Assembly: GCF_000699445.3 (NCBI RefSeq) | Contig: NC_067202.1 | Coordinates: forward strand, 248,001-312,000 | Direction: 5' to 3' | Length of the DNA: 64,000 nucleotides | From: Schistosoma haematobium | Taxonomy: Eukaryota; Platyhelminthes; Trematoda; Strigeidida; Schistosomatidae | Shown: one piece after another, positions 1 to 12,800 of the stretch | How the letters are laid out: every line of letters starts with the position of its first letter | How positions within the stretch are numbered: the first letter of the stretch is position 1 | The notes under the pieces: generated by a model | Databases searched by the model: none | What the model was told of the DNA's origin: nothing | What the model saw: the letters and a program-made list of their open reading frames with translations, nothing else | Program-made: the position numbers and the translations under genes

Positions 1-3000
1 ACGTTACATGAACTATAGACTTAGTAAACATAAGTCAGAAAGATTTACACTATAGATTAGGCATAACTGTACAGTGTACAGTTCTTAGTGCAAATACGAG
101 TCGTAACTAGAGAAACTATTCACTCTTTGTTGAAGTTATTGTTAGCTATTGTGAAATCATACTTTTCATCCATCAATTATTTACTAAAATCACTTTGTTT
201 AGTTGTTCGATTCGTAGCACGTCAAAGCTTACGAGTATGAAATAGAACAACATGAACACCACAGATGTGGCGTCCTTCAACATAAGTTCACTATTTCCAA
301 AATAACACAGTTGTTGCTAAGTCTATTGAAACAAGAAATGATAATTCATCTACACGATTATCTACACACTAAACAACACCGATATTAATCATTGCATCAT
401 ATCATTTCAGTTTGGTTTGTTCGATCGGTATTACAATACACTTCCTTCTCGTTGACCAACTGCTTGAGATAAATAGATAGACAGATCAACATGTAGATAG
501 TTCTTCAAATTGTCCGATATAGTAGAAAGCTACTATCGAATTAATTCTTCTCAATCGTGGTTGGTGTTCACGCTAGCTTTCATTTCTAATTGTCGATGTT
601 GTACATGTTTTGCAAGAAATAATAAATGACGAATGATCAATTGTATGGAGTCAGAGAATGTGAATGCTGAAACTATGCGGTGAGCTGAAGCATTTTTAGA
701 TTAATTGGTTCGTTTACTTCTTTAGTATGAAGCACCTACATATAGGAAATGAAACACGAAACAAAGATAGAACGGAGAAGGAATCGCATGGTTCGAAGAA
801 GTCCAGAGAAATGAAACATTGAAGCTTGGCATGTGTTATTTGAACAACAACAACAACAACAATAGTCATTCCTCATAGGTCGAATGCAGTCAAATGCATC
901 AGATTTGAACTTGAAGAAGCCTTCAACAAAGTGAAATTGAATGAAATCTGATCAATTGGTTGAGTCCGACAATTTGTTCTAAATTCATTTGACCTAATGT
1001 TAATCATAGTTCTTCTGCATCTGAGTATACTTCTGAATGATTCAAACCCTCATCTTTATTGACGTTATTTGATTGAGATTAATTATGTGAAGGAATTTTG
1101 AATAATTGGAATCGATATGTGTTCTGTTGAGTTCGATGTATTTGGTAGATTTCTCTTATTCAACTGGAGTTTTGCATATTAGTCTACACTACTTATGAAT
1201 ATTCAGTAGTCCGTCTCATTACCGATAACTTTATTGTGTGCAGACATACAATTATTTGTTGTGTCAGAGAGTATTCTCGAGTACATCCATACACTGAACA
1301 CATTCAATCTATTCATTCATGTAATCATCATATCACTTCAGTGCTTGCAATAGATATTTCAGATTCTATTGTGCAAGTCGAAAGTTCGTTTAGATGTAGA
1401 ATTCACTACTTGTAATCCATTCATGATGCAATTATTTGTCTCTGTTAATCAGGTTCAACAGATGACATCATGAATGACTGTCTCACTCGAAAGTTCCATT
1501 GACGACTTTGTGACTATTCACAATACATACTTCTGGATCTTCCAATAATTAATGACGAAATCATTCCGTTGATATTCAAACAACTGAACAGTATTCAAAG
1601 CAATGAATTTCCTCAATCAACCATTTTAAATTTCTTCATGAAATACCTCAATCGTTAGAAGCTGCACAACTTTGTGCAGTTCAATATGCACACTCATAAT
1701 TCACGAGTTTTACATGCTATAGAGAGTATGATAACTAAATGATATGAAGTGAGATACTCAATAATGTTTACAGCCCATTCCATAATATCACGTTGTCCGT
1801 ATATGATTGAAGATTGATAATTCATCATCATAGCAGTTCATTGACGTCTTAAAAAGAATACCCAATAATTTTGTTCTGTGTTGTGTATAAGTAGTGATTC
1901 AGGCAACCGTTAAAGTGTACATTTGCATCCAGTGATGAGAATGAGCAAATGAGGCAATGATGAACACGAGAACGTAAGGAAAACGGTTAAGAAACCCGAT
2001 CGCATAGGGTAAATGAATGGGAGAGCATGTTGTTGTTTGAATTTCACAGGGTGTTATTCTAAATGGTCAATGAGTGTAACACTGATAAATAAACATTGAA
2101 TTGTAGTGTGAATCAAATGATATGATGGGAATTAATGCCCTACTTATTACAATAACAATAAACATGTTGATATAAGAGAAGGACGTGTGAACCACAATAT
2201 GAGGAAGCAGATGTCGAATGTGGAAATTGTTTATTTGGGTGAAGTAAATGTTTGTGTGAACGTGTTCATCATCCAGTCAACAATGATAATAACAACAATA
2301 ATAAAATTATTAATAATAGGGATAAAAGGTTAAGGTGAAGATGGAGATGGATATGGGAAAAATTCATTTGTAAACAGAGTTTGAATCACATCTCTATGGT
2401 TATCTAAATGATCTTCTGTGTTCGACAGTGGCTACTGATGAAATCGGAAGATTTTTCTGAGCTGCTTACACAACCGTGTCAATATTATGACAGCGTCAAA
2501 CTGAGAAGCAACTTCCAAACTAAACTCACATGATTCCACTTTTGATTGGTGCGACTTACTACTTATGTCTGTCGATATAAGCAGCATACTTCAAAGCCAG
2601 CTCATGATATAATCATCCTCATAACGAAGGGCACATAGTTCGAGCTGGTATATGGATGTTACGACGAATCCATACACACCTAGATTATAGAGTGCTAAAT
2701 AGAGTTGACTCTCGAATCATTGATGCTCTAGCAACTCACCAACCGAAGTATATTTGTGTCAGGATCAACATGTTTGAACGTAAAATGTAGACATCTGTTT
2801 CAAACAAGTTTACTAATGTTTTTGAGCACGGTTAACATTTGAAGTCTGTCATTCATGCGAATATGTTCATCCAGTCAGGCAAACGGAATGAATGGTATGT
2901 GTGTGTTCCTCCAAAGTGTGTCCAACTGTCCTTACTATAGCTTTGTTCAGAGTGATATTCAGATATTGGAATATAACAACGTTATTTCAAAGTGCTCACT

Positions 3001-3488
3001 TTTGATATATATTATATGATACAACAAACTCTAAATGAAACAATGATGGTTGCCTATTCGTACTATGATGAAAGATCCATTGGTTGTGGATACGGTTTGC
3101 TTTCACCAACTAATTGATAAATTGTCTCAAACAGTTTCAACCAGTATAAAACGAGATCATTTAGAAGTTTTATCTTCAAACACCCTATTGACTTCTATCA
3201 CACAGACAACTAACAACCGTATTTCACTGTTGTTCACAGAATCTACCAAATGTCTGACAACATTTGATTATTTGAAGTTTATCATAACGACCAACATTTT
3301 GATCGGACGTGAAGTGGAACTGAAATTCCGTTTAAAATGAGAGATCTCCCAACTCTTCCATCACCTTGACCTTTACCTACAAGTGTTATTCTGATTGTCA
3401 TTTTGTAAATAAACAGCTGCATTCATTCATCTGATGCAATTCGCACTCTTCTTATCACGTGAGGATGGAGATGAATATGACATATATG
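1..3488. other. Intergenic, no gene recognised
   Basis: I see no convincing exon here. The longest open frame (3050-3340, +) shows no recognisable domain and is not flanked by clear splice sites. Part of the block, about 2530-2620, resembles the right end of dispersed repeat D (see 18054 and 47859): both share words such as TACTACTTATGTCTGTCGAT. The rest is AT-rich sequence without visible structure. Confidence 0.6.
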
Positions 3489-3509
3489 TCTATTGTAACT
3501 TACTTACCC

Positions 3510-3600
<91 letters not shown>
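3489..3600. repeat. (TTAC)n microsatellite
   Basis: An almost pure run of the 4-base unit TTAC (GTAA on the other strand), more than 20 units. The same unit, read as TAAG/GTAA, forms the 3' tail of the RTE element at 46700-46714, so this array could have grown from an RTE tail. However, no RTE-like sequence is visible on its upstream (higher-coordinate) side. Confidence 0.95.
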
Positions 3601-3601
<1 letters not shown>

Positions 3602-3785
3602 TTCATTGCATAAGTTAGCTTAACAACCAAATGTGTGTCTTTCAAATGTATTCTGATGTATATTGATGAATAAAAGATGTTGATCATGAAATTTGTAATA
3701 AACATTTAACTACTTAATTACTATTCAATAGTGTACTATAATAAACAGAAGTTTCTCCATGATGAACAATCATCAACAAATAACC

Positions 3786-4110
3786 AGTGGAGCTAATCCG
3801 TGTCGGGTAGAGACAGGTATCTACCTCAGTACAATGGAAGGTGGTCGCGCAATTTCTTGGATTGGTTGATGTTAGACACTAACAACATTGGATTCCGGCT
3901 CAGTGGTCTAATGGTTAAGTGCTTAGGCGCGAAGCCAGTAGGTCCTGGGTTCGAATCCCGCGGGGTGCGGGATCGTGGATGCGCACTGCTGAGGAGCCCC
4001 ATACTAGGACGAAACGGCCGTCCAGTGCTTCCAGGTTTCCAGCGTAGGTCTAACATCAATTAATTCATGATCTCAACCAAAAACTTAACAATCTCCACAA
4101 CCCCCATACT
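3786..4110 (+). mobile_element. SINE-A copy, near full length, tRNA head plus hammerhead
   Basis: A tRNA-derived short repeat. An A-box-like TGGTCTAATGG lies at 3904-3914 and a B-box GGTTCGAATCC at 3948-3958, giving an internal RNA polymerase III type promoter. A hammerhead motif follows at 3983-4028, then the family tail (CTTAACAATCTCCACAACCC). It lies upstream of the PLXDC exons, in the same orientation. Open frames across it on both strands are by-products of the repeat. Confidence 0.9.
3983..4028 (+). ncRNA. Hammerhead ribozyme motif, SINE-A
   Basis: Stem I is GCACTG paired with CAGTGC. The core CTGAGGA matches the required CUGANGA. Stem II ends in GGAC, followed by GAAA. A minimal stem III (ACGG/CCGT) leads to the GTC cleavage triplet before CAGTGC. 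One stem II pair is lost: GCCC here against GTCC in other copies. Catalytic bases are otherwise intact. Confidence 0.75.
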
Positions 4111-4179
4111 GATAAATAAATAAGCGTCTAATTAGTCTCTCATATACTTAATTAATTACCTATTAGTTGACTGATAAAC

Positions 4180-4262
4180 TGACTGACTGGCTTACTGACT
4201 TATATACTCATTTACTTACTTTCTTATGTATGAAAATAAGTAAGTAACCCTAACCCTAACAA
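4180..4262. repeat. Degenerate 4-base repeat ending in CCCTAA units
   Basis: Imperfect GACT/TTAC-like repetition followed by AAGTAAGTAA and two CCCTAA units at about 4246-4260. Two units match the metazoan telomere repeat, but this is too short to call an interstitial telomere. Confidence 0.5.
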
Positions 4263-4319
4263 TACTTCACATTCATGTGAAATGAAATTCATGTCATCCA
4301 CAGTTACTTACGTGAGCGA

Positions 4320-4690
4320 CAACCTATAGGATTTCAACATCTCAAATGTCTGGATTTTTCGTGTTGCAAGTCAACCGGTTGCTGTTTCAGATATTGCACA
4401 GATATATTTTAGTCTTCGTTAAGTCTTGCCAGTTGAACGCTACTTCTTATATTTGGTCGTCGTTGTTTGTTGTGTTGGAAACACTTATAACGCATACTCG
4501 AAAAGAGGGATCTCTGCAATTCGACACACTCAGACTGTTACGCCATGGGTTTTCGCGTACATGAAACATGTTGTCGTGGATTTTTTATGTCGTTATTATC
4601 AGCTATTAACAGTCTTTTTTCCATCACACGTCAATTTCCGTAATGTTTGTGCTCGTTACATACTTTTTATTCCAATGTATTAGCAGTTTG
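4320..4690. other. CpG-richer island with overlapping open frames
   Basis: Base composition is less AT-rich than the surroundings, and two + frames stay open (4346-4564 from an ATG; another through to 4683). A hydrophobic stretch resembling a signal sequence (YFLYLVVVVCC) occurs in the second frame, but that frame has a stop just upstream and no ATG before the stretch. It could be a promoter or first exon of the PLXDC gene, or a chance opening. I make no functional call. Confidence 0.25.
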
Positions 4691-7600
4691 ACGTATTTGT
4701 TGCTCACCACCCATGTGAATCTTTAGTAGGCCTAATATGGTTATTTGTAACAATACAAACTCAAGCAAGTAAAATTCACCATTTTTCAAGTCAAGAAATA
4801 GATCACAGATTGAGTTTTCAGGAAAATAAGCTTTAAAACCTATTACATACGGTTCACCTCCTTGATTATGGTGATGATGAACAAGAATGTTGGTAGTTGT
4901 TTATAAAATGTAGGTAGAAGCAATTAAGCGTTAATGTGTTTATGAATATTATATAACCTGGTAATATTTAGCCATAAAATGTTATATCCATTATAAGTAT
5001 CATCGTTTTGTACTGAAGTGACATGCTATTATATAACGTATCTGAGGAGAATTATGTGAGTAACAATTGACATTGATAGTCTTTTCCATCCGCTTTCTGA
5101 ACGTATACAGGAATAGTATGTAAGACCACTGGAAGTGCCACATTAAGTAGTCACAAAGTCTTCATAAGTAAAACGATGCGTGTTTGTTTTGAGCATGGTG
5201 ACAAAACTATGTCATAGTTAATACTGATTTATGATGTGTCTGTTATAGGGTTCACGAATAAGTTTCTGTAAACAGAATCCGAAATCACTGACCAAGTTAT
5301 GAACAAAGTTATAATGCATATTGTCGAGTAATATCTAAATTGTGCTGACAAATATTTTTGCTAATGCCAAATGTCTAGGCGAAATACTAGAAGGCTTAGA
5401 AACTGAAGTGCGCTGTTTACATTAAATAACAAACTTATAGGTTATTCTTCACTTGCTAGTGAAGTCATAAATATACCGACACCAGCGTTTTAAGGCAATA
5501 TGAGCTGTGAAACCATTGACATTTCATTCACATCATAAACTTGGTATAAACAAATGTCTTAAGACTGTGAAGCGTTCACAGTTATATGATGGGGGTTTGA
5601 AGCTCCCAGTCCTTGATACGACACAACCCTAGAATCAAATAACAACTATTAATTAGTTATTTCTTGAATTCCTACTCCACTACAGACTGACTCGTCCAAA
5701 GTAATTCATGCAAAATACGTGACGAAAAGTGAACGAGCAATCGAAGCTAAATCAAAAATTTATCGCACTCATATCTCCTTTGTGCCACATTAATTAGTCA
5801 CATTTCCCTCATAAGTCGGACGATGCTTGTATATGTTTGTTCTACAGATTACTGAGGAATTTCTATTAACGAAATCCGAAATCTCTGATGAATAGCACTG
5901 TTTGCAAATAGGAGACTTATAGGTACATTCTGTTACCTGCTGTTTGATTAACATATTGAATGTGATACTGGTAACTAAGTTTAACTGTTTGTTTCACGAC
6001 TGATTTTTTGTTTTTCAGAATTGTATGAAGCCATTAAGATCCTCAAAGCTTTGTGACAATGTTTACGTCGGTGTATAAATTATGGAATTTGTGACTATGG
6101 AAGATCATGTGGAAAACCAGTTAACAAGTTTATGATAACTGTGTTCTATATTACCTACTGACATTTTCATTCACCTAGTGAATTATTTAAATGTAAATAT
6201 ACCAACTATACTCAGTGTTTTACATTAGAAATCCTGTAGGTATGTACAGAATAGTCTATATGATGCCAGACCAAATATTGATGCAGAATAATATGAATTT
6301 ATTATAATTCATGGAATGAACAAGTAATCTAAGATGAGTTACATAATCATTCATTTTATTCTTTCATATTTAGTTACCGATTTCTTAAACCACCCTGTCA
6401 CTCACACTTGCCCACTTGACCCCCTTCAATTATATCAACTCTTCAAATTCTATTTAATTATTACGTACCCAACTTATCAGTTTTTAAATGCACTGATACT
6501 TTATTACCTATAAAATTTTCACACCACTTATCTACCTGTGAACTCCACTGGATTATTACACCACCCAACCTTGATTCTAAAAACAAATAACCTCTGACCT
6601 GTTACTGCATATATACATATGCATATAGTTATTATTGGTAACCTACGTTATTCCAATTCTTTGCATTCAGTTATGTCGATTGTTTCATACATCAATGTTA
6701 AATTCTGTTACGTATTTGGTTGTAAGCAGCTGACGAGAAACCCCAGAATATAATTAATTCATATTATTCTGCATCAATATTTCTTCTGGTTTTATTTACA
6801 TTCATAAGCAGAACTAATCACATGAAATTATAGTCTACTTAGGTACTGATACTAATTTGATAATAAACGTAATCCGACGACGGTAAATATTTCATGTGGG
6901 TGCCTAATCTGTAAGATCTAACGTGGAAGTAGCGTCACATTCCTTTTTAATTCTTACAGACACTCGTGAACATTATTGGCACTCATCCCCATGAAAGTAG
7001 GAATAAGAGGAAAATAACAATTATTGAATCATCATTAACACTGAAGCGGAAAAACAAGTTTACTAGTTGTTATTGATAATTACTCAATAATAATTGTTGA
7101 CTTTGTTTCTCAACTTCCGTCACGAAACTTTCACCATATTTATCAATGATGTGATGCCTGTAAATTCTTTGGCGTCGTAGAATCCTTATATACTCATCAT
7201 TCCGTCTCGGTAATGCAATATTTGTGTTATTTTGGAAGTTCTGCGTAATATGTAGCCTCCATCTCCTGCAATGCCTAAGAAGTTGATGAGCTATACAGTT
7301 TATATTTTATAATTAATTAAGCTTACCTGTAATACTTCGTCTTTTAACATATGCCAGTAGCATGTGGTGGCAAGGACATCGACACGTAACACGTATTCTA
7401 CAATTGCACTCACAAGTGCTTACATCCACTTCCTAATGCTGTCCGCAGTCGCCGTTTTCATCTTGTGGGATTTGATGACATACCCTTGCTCCTGCAGTCT
7501 TACACGGAACTTTGTCTGGCCGTTCATGGTCGTTGAAACGAAACGGCAGGCAGATTCGAACGGCTCTAACATTTTAACAGTGCCCTGCAATTACCATGAC

Positions 7601-9801
7601 GCGAAAGTAAGAACATAAAGACTGGAATAAGTGGATATTTATTAACCCCCAAAACATGACGACGACGACGATCCTAATCAAAAATACACTCATTTATATA
7701 TTGATTGTACACACAGATTAATAATTAGGATGAAATTATGTATATAAAAAAATGCTCAGCATAGTTCATATCAATTTTTAATACAAGAATATCGTATGTT
7801 ATATAGAAGAAAATATCATACGGGAAACGAAACCGAAAACTACACTGAATCATCATCATCATCACATTGAATGAAAAGTGAATTAATGTTGAACAAAACT
7901 CATAATGTGTAAATCAATCGAAAAATTGACTTTTCTTTCCGTCATATGAATCTTCGTCTTTGATATATAACAAGAGGACTTTTATGTTGATTAGATATGT
8001 ATTTATATCATCTAAAATGAACAGATTTATTTTATCTAGTTAACAAAGATTACATTCAGTATTCAGATGATTTCATTGCCTTCATAATATTGTGTGCATT
8101 TAATTCCTATCTCCATTAAAATTATACTTTCCCTTTCACATTCCAATCATTAGTATTTATAAACGGACATACTCTACACTGAATGACTGTTTATTCAATA
8201 ATTAAATGTGAGCCATTTTAATCGGTTCAAATCAGAAGTGATAAATGGAAAGTAACTGATGGTTTAGATGGGATATTTTCAACGTAAACTCATCAAAGTC
8301 GACGAGATCGGAGTATACAGACTTGCAGTTTATGAAACGAAATGTAATCGAATATTTGAACTTAGAGTTAACGATTACTTTAAATATACCGTCATTTAAT
8401 TACCTGTATGTGTGTGTACCCCCAAAATGTTGAATATTAATCATTCGGTTAACTTTGGCTTAGTATTAGTGATTAGTAAACAATATATGGAAATGAACTA
8501 TGGAAACATCAGAAACTAGATGCCATGTAATATTCAAGTACCATGCTTGTCTAGGTTTATATGAAATGGATTTTGATTATCGTCATTTGTACGAGATTTG
8601 ACCTTTTATTCAGTAAAATCCTTTGTTTTAATTGTCGGTAAACTGAAAAACCTATAAACTTCATGTGACAGACTACACGAGTTTTCGATAGCATCGATGA
8701 TTTAGAAATATCAAGTTGAGATGATTTGTTCAGCGTTTCACCGTATTTTTCTCAATATCAAGAAGCTTTTAAAACTCTGATTGTAGTTTGTGAAACTAAC
8801 TGTGGTAGGTTTTCGAGTTTAAGATACGTAAAAGTATAGCTTCACCTATTCAGATGTATTTCCAATCTCAGGATGATAAGCTCACCTAGCTATTCAATGA
8901 ACGTCAACAGAATGAGTATTCTCTTACAAATTTAGCATTACCAGTTACTTTAACAAATTTTAAAAGTATGATGAGAAGACATAGGTAATCTCGAAATCCA
9001 GTTTTACTTGTGTAATACACTTCGAATGATCTCGTCACCAATGTAACATTATGCATGAAATTTGCGAAGGTAAATAAATACACTATAGAAGTTAGAAATT
9101 TGAGGGAAAAGAAGGAATTATTATGGAAAGAACAAGAATTTGTTACATTACAATATACATTGAATTTCATTAAAGTTAACCAAATCAGTGTCGTTGATAT
9201 ACAAAGTAATATATGTCAAGTCACTGTTGTTAGTAACGGGATTTTAATTCTAATCAACTCTCTTTGATACTTAGGGAACTTCGGTAACATCAATCTATAT
9301 CAAGATTATATAATTAGGCTTACATAATACAATAACTTTACTAACAAAAACTAACTCCTGATAATAACTATAACCCTCACTCTTACTTTTACAATGACAT
9401 CAACCCTACTGTCTTACAACATAACTGAACTATATGAAGGTATTTATTTCTGGACTATTGTCTCAACAAACAACTTTTTTTATACATTTTCGAATAAATC
9501 ACTGTTAATGATGAATTTATTTGGTGCAAAATTATTCATTTACTGCAACAACAAAAAAAATTCGGTTTTATTATTGGTCACATTCAATGATCCAATCGCA
9601 GTGTATCACAAACAAGCACAGTTTACTGAATTATCTCAAACACTGATATCTATGGTACTTATCAAAGTATTTGAATGATTAGGATTTTATTTATTAATTA
9701 CCTTACTCCATCAAATCTAATGTTTCATGGTTCAATGTATTCAATATTAATTGTATATTTACACTGTTATGAATATTCACTGGTTAACCTGTTAACCACA
9801 G
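4691..9801. other. Non-coding stretch upstream of the PLXDC exons
   Basis: AT-rich sequence in which the missing 5' exon(s) of the PLXDC gene probably lie. Open frames at 9055-9267 and 9394-9678 have no recognisable similarity and biased AT-rich composition. No hammerhead repeats were noticed here. The only distinct block is the island at 7360-7620. Confidence 0.4.
7360..7620. other. GC-richer island, possible exon, function unknown
   Basis: A block of about 260 bp with clearly higher GC than its flanks. On + the open frame contains a hydrophobic run (MLSAVAVFILWDLMTY) that could be a signal sequence, and it ends near a GT donor (AAA|GTAAGA, about 7606). On - a different frame is also open. 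It could be the first exon of the PLXDC gene or a fragment of an old mobile element; the sequence alone does not decide. Confidence 0.25.
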
Positions 9802-9881
9802 ACCATATGATCAATGAATTCATAAGTGATAACACTGAAGAATATGGAAAGTTGATTTGGGGAAATGAATCCTACAGACAA
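9802..9881 (+). CDS. PLXDC: PLXDC exon a
   Basis: Acceptor ACCACAG ends at 9801 and donor CAA|GTATGA starts at 9882. Encodes HMINEFISDNTEEYGKLI and ends SYRQ in phase 0, joining the next exon cleanly. The start is less certain than the end, because other AG sites lie upstream in the same open frame. It enters in phase 1, so at least one coding exon precedes it. Confidence 0.6.
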
Positions 9882-12800
9882 GTATGAATGGTTTTTTTTT
9901 TAGTAGAATTCTTTGTAAACAAACTAGTCTTATCATTATTATTATACACAATTGATTAGAGTCGATCAGTTGTCTCCAGTTCTATTTAATCAATTTAATA
10001 AAAGTTTAATTCCTGCAATATCATATCTGGTAAATTGCTTAGTTTTTTTGTTGTCAAATGAATGATTCATTCAATGTACAGGGTGTGAGTACTTTATTCC
10101 CAATAAAATATTATGGTATGCAATATGATTCTGTGAATATACTATCTAAAGGTAAGTGATAAACATTTTATTTACAAAATTCACTAAATCATATCCATTT
10201 TAAACTATTCCAACTTGAACTTTCACCTGTGGTTAGTTGTTTACGGTAAATGATTTGTTTCATTTACTATCTAATAATACTCTAGAAGTGCTTAATCGAT
10301 ATAGTTGATATCTGCTACGATGTGGTAATCATTGACGTCAGTAATTCGATTCGGTACACATGTAATAATTTGAGGCAAATAATAACATCATATACTTAAT
10401 CAGTGATCTGAAATTGTTCGAAGAAACATTTAAACGATGAACTATTTAATAAGATCATGTTCGTTGGATATACTGCCAACTTCAACTCTGAGCTTCACGA
10501 TTAAATTATCCAGCTCATAAAAAGAAATTCCTCCAAAATCATCCACTTGGGCTACATATCGTCTCCATTATCTCACTACTTTCTATGAACGTATAATTTA
10601 TTACCAGTCTGTCATTGAAATTGACTACATTACTTCCGCACTGATGAGTTCTAACAATTGCAATCATCATTCCTTTGTCCTGACGAAAATATGGTTTAAA
10701 GAAATTTCACGCCAATCAGTTTATAGGTTATTGGTGTTCCTTTACAGATGAAATGTATTATCGTTCAATTTGTGTGCCGAATACATTAAACAAAGAGTAT
10801 TTTTACATTATGCTTCTTATTATTAGTCCATCGAACAGTTTTCCATCTTTGATGTGTTTTTTTTATCTCAATTAAGGAATCGTCGGTATTGGAAAATCAT
10901 TTCGTCATTCCGGAGCAATGAAAAAAATTGAAGTTTTTAATGGGATGGATAAAGATGGTGGAGTGGAGATAATGAATACTAGTAAGCTTTCTCAGCCTAT
11001 TCACGATATCAAGTGTCCTAGTGACCTATTTACGTATTTTTTTCCAGACATTTTCTATCGACAACAATAAATTGCAACGCAATAACTAATTATACGTCAC
11101 TTTTAGTTTTAAGAAACGAAACCAAAACGAGCTTTCTATATTCAGTAATACCGATAATCACAAAACATCACAAGAACTATGAAACTGCAGTTGTTAATCT
11201 AGTCACCATATACGTAATTTATGTAAAACCATATTATCCCGTTAGTCTTTCTTTACCATAAATTGTTTTCATATTTATTTTTAGTAACTTTATTGATCTG
11301 ACATAGAGTTTACTCATTTCGCCATAGACTTCATTACAAAATATAAAATATCCTTCTACAAACACTAAAAACAAGAGTGACTTGAGTAAATTATAAATTA
11401 AATTCTCATTCAAAATGATATGGTTTATGTGACTGCTTCACAACACTTATTGTGTTATTCACTTTTCAATAAGACGTTCAGTGTGAAACGATAATTCATT
11501 TGGAGTAGTTTTACAGTGGTGAACTAAGGTGGATGGTTTAACTCAAAAACATTCATTTTCATCCAGTACTACGGCATAAGCAGCTTCCTTAAATAAAAGT
11601 AAAAATTTTAGCTACATTCTACAGATGTTAAATCACTGTTTGATTGGTCATCCTCGAAGGTCAGATGGTTTTCATGTACGGAAATCCACTATCATTTTCA
11701 GTTTCATCAATCATTCATTTTTCCATTTTTTTTCAGTCAAAGCTTGGCTTCTAGATGTCTATATGCATTAATGTATTTTATAAAGTGCTATGTCTCTTCA
11801 TTACAAACCTATATCCTTGAAAGTTTTGTTGTAGAAGACTTCCAATTTCTTAAGTAGAGTACCTACTGAAGTTGATACAATTAACCTTATAAATAGTATT
11901 GGATAGGTCTTTATTTACAACTGCTTCCTATAGTCTACTTAAGATGTGACAGAGTGATATTGTTGGCTTATGAGTTATTCGGAATCTTAGTATCTCAGAA
12001 CTTTGTTAATAATTGCCGAGATTTATTTTTAAGTGTGATCTGTCTTGAATCGTCTACGTATGTTTCTAGAGCAGTAGACAGATCTTCTTAGGTTGCTTTG
12101 TAGTAAATTTATGGGTACCGATTCATCCAGAAGTATGAACAAACCGATTTTTGTTAATTTTACACCTAATAAACGTATCATAGTGTTCCAGCCTTATTAG
12201 ACATTATTTGTACACACGTTCATCTCATTTTGTTAAATTTACGTAACATATTGTCGAGCACAAACCTAACACAATATTCAGTGGAAACCCAGTACATAAG
12301 AAGATAAAAAAAGTCTTTGAAGATAACCAATCACTGACAGAATCATCAGAACGAACAAATTGGTAGTTATTTAATGAATTCAAACGCTTACTCCTATTTA
12401 AAATAGCATCTACTGGAGTCATACAGAAAACAAATGAAAGCTTTACAATTAAACTACCCAGCTCACTTTTATATCAAAAGAAGATATGATGAAGAAATTA
12501 TCAGTCATAATTTCGGAAAAGAATTTCGAAGTCGAGTTAAATATTTCCTCAATTAAGTTATTCAGTTATATTTCGATTAAAACTTTGTCGAAACAAATCG
12601 ACCATAAACGCCGAAATGACTTCCCCTGAACTTTATATTGCATTTATATAAGGGATTCCAAGTGTGTTCCTTTAATATACTTTTCACTACTCAGTATCCT
12701 TCTTTCATCACTAAGCAGTTTCATATTTTTATTCTAAGCGATATTTTTATACGTGATGAAATCATCCTAACAACTGTTTTAGAGATCGCAAATATAAATA

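Noticed and set aside
3938..3965. Genuine tRNA gene from A-box and B-box plus GGTTCGAATCC
   Set aside because: No complete cloverleaf with acceptor stem; the boxes belong to repeated SINE units that continue into a hammerhead.
3826..4063. ORFs on both strands over the SINE copy, repeated at 18858-19070 and 19884-20090
   Set aside because: The same peptides recur because the DNA is a tRNA-headed repeat with a hammerhead; no evidence of translation.
4246..4261. Interstitial telomere from CCCTAACCCTAA
   Set aside because: Only two units, next to a degenerate 4-base repeat; too short to support.
9055..9678. ORFs at 9055-9267 and 9394-9678 as upstream PLXDC exons
   Set aside because: No family resemblance and no splice sites in suitable phase; they stay open because of composition.
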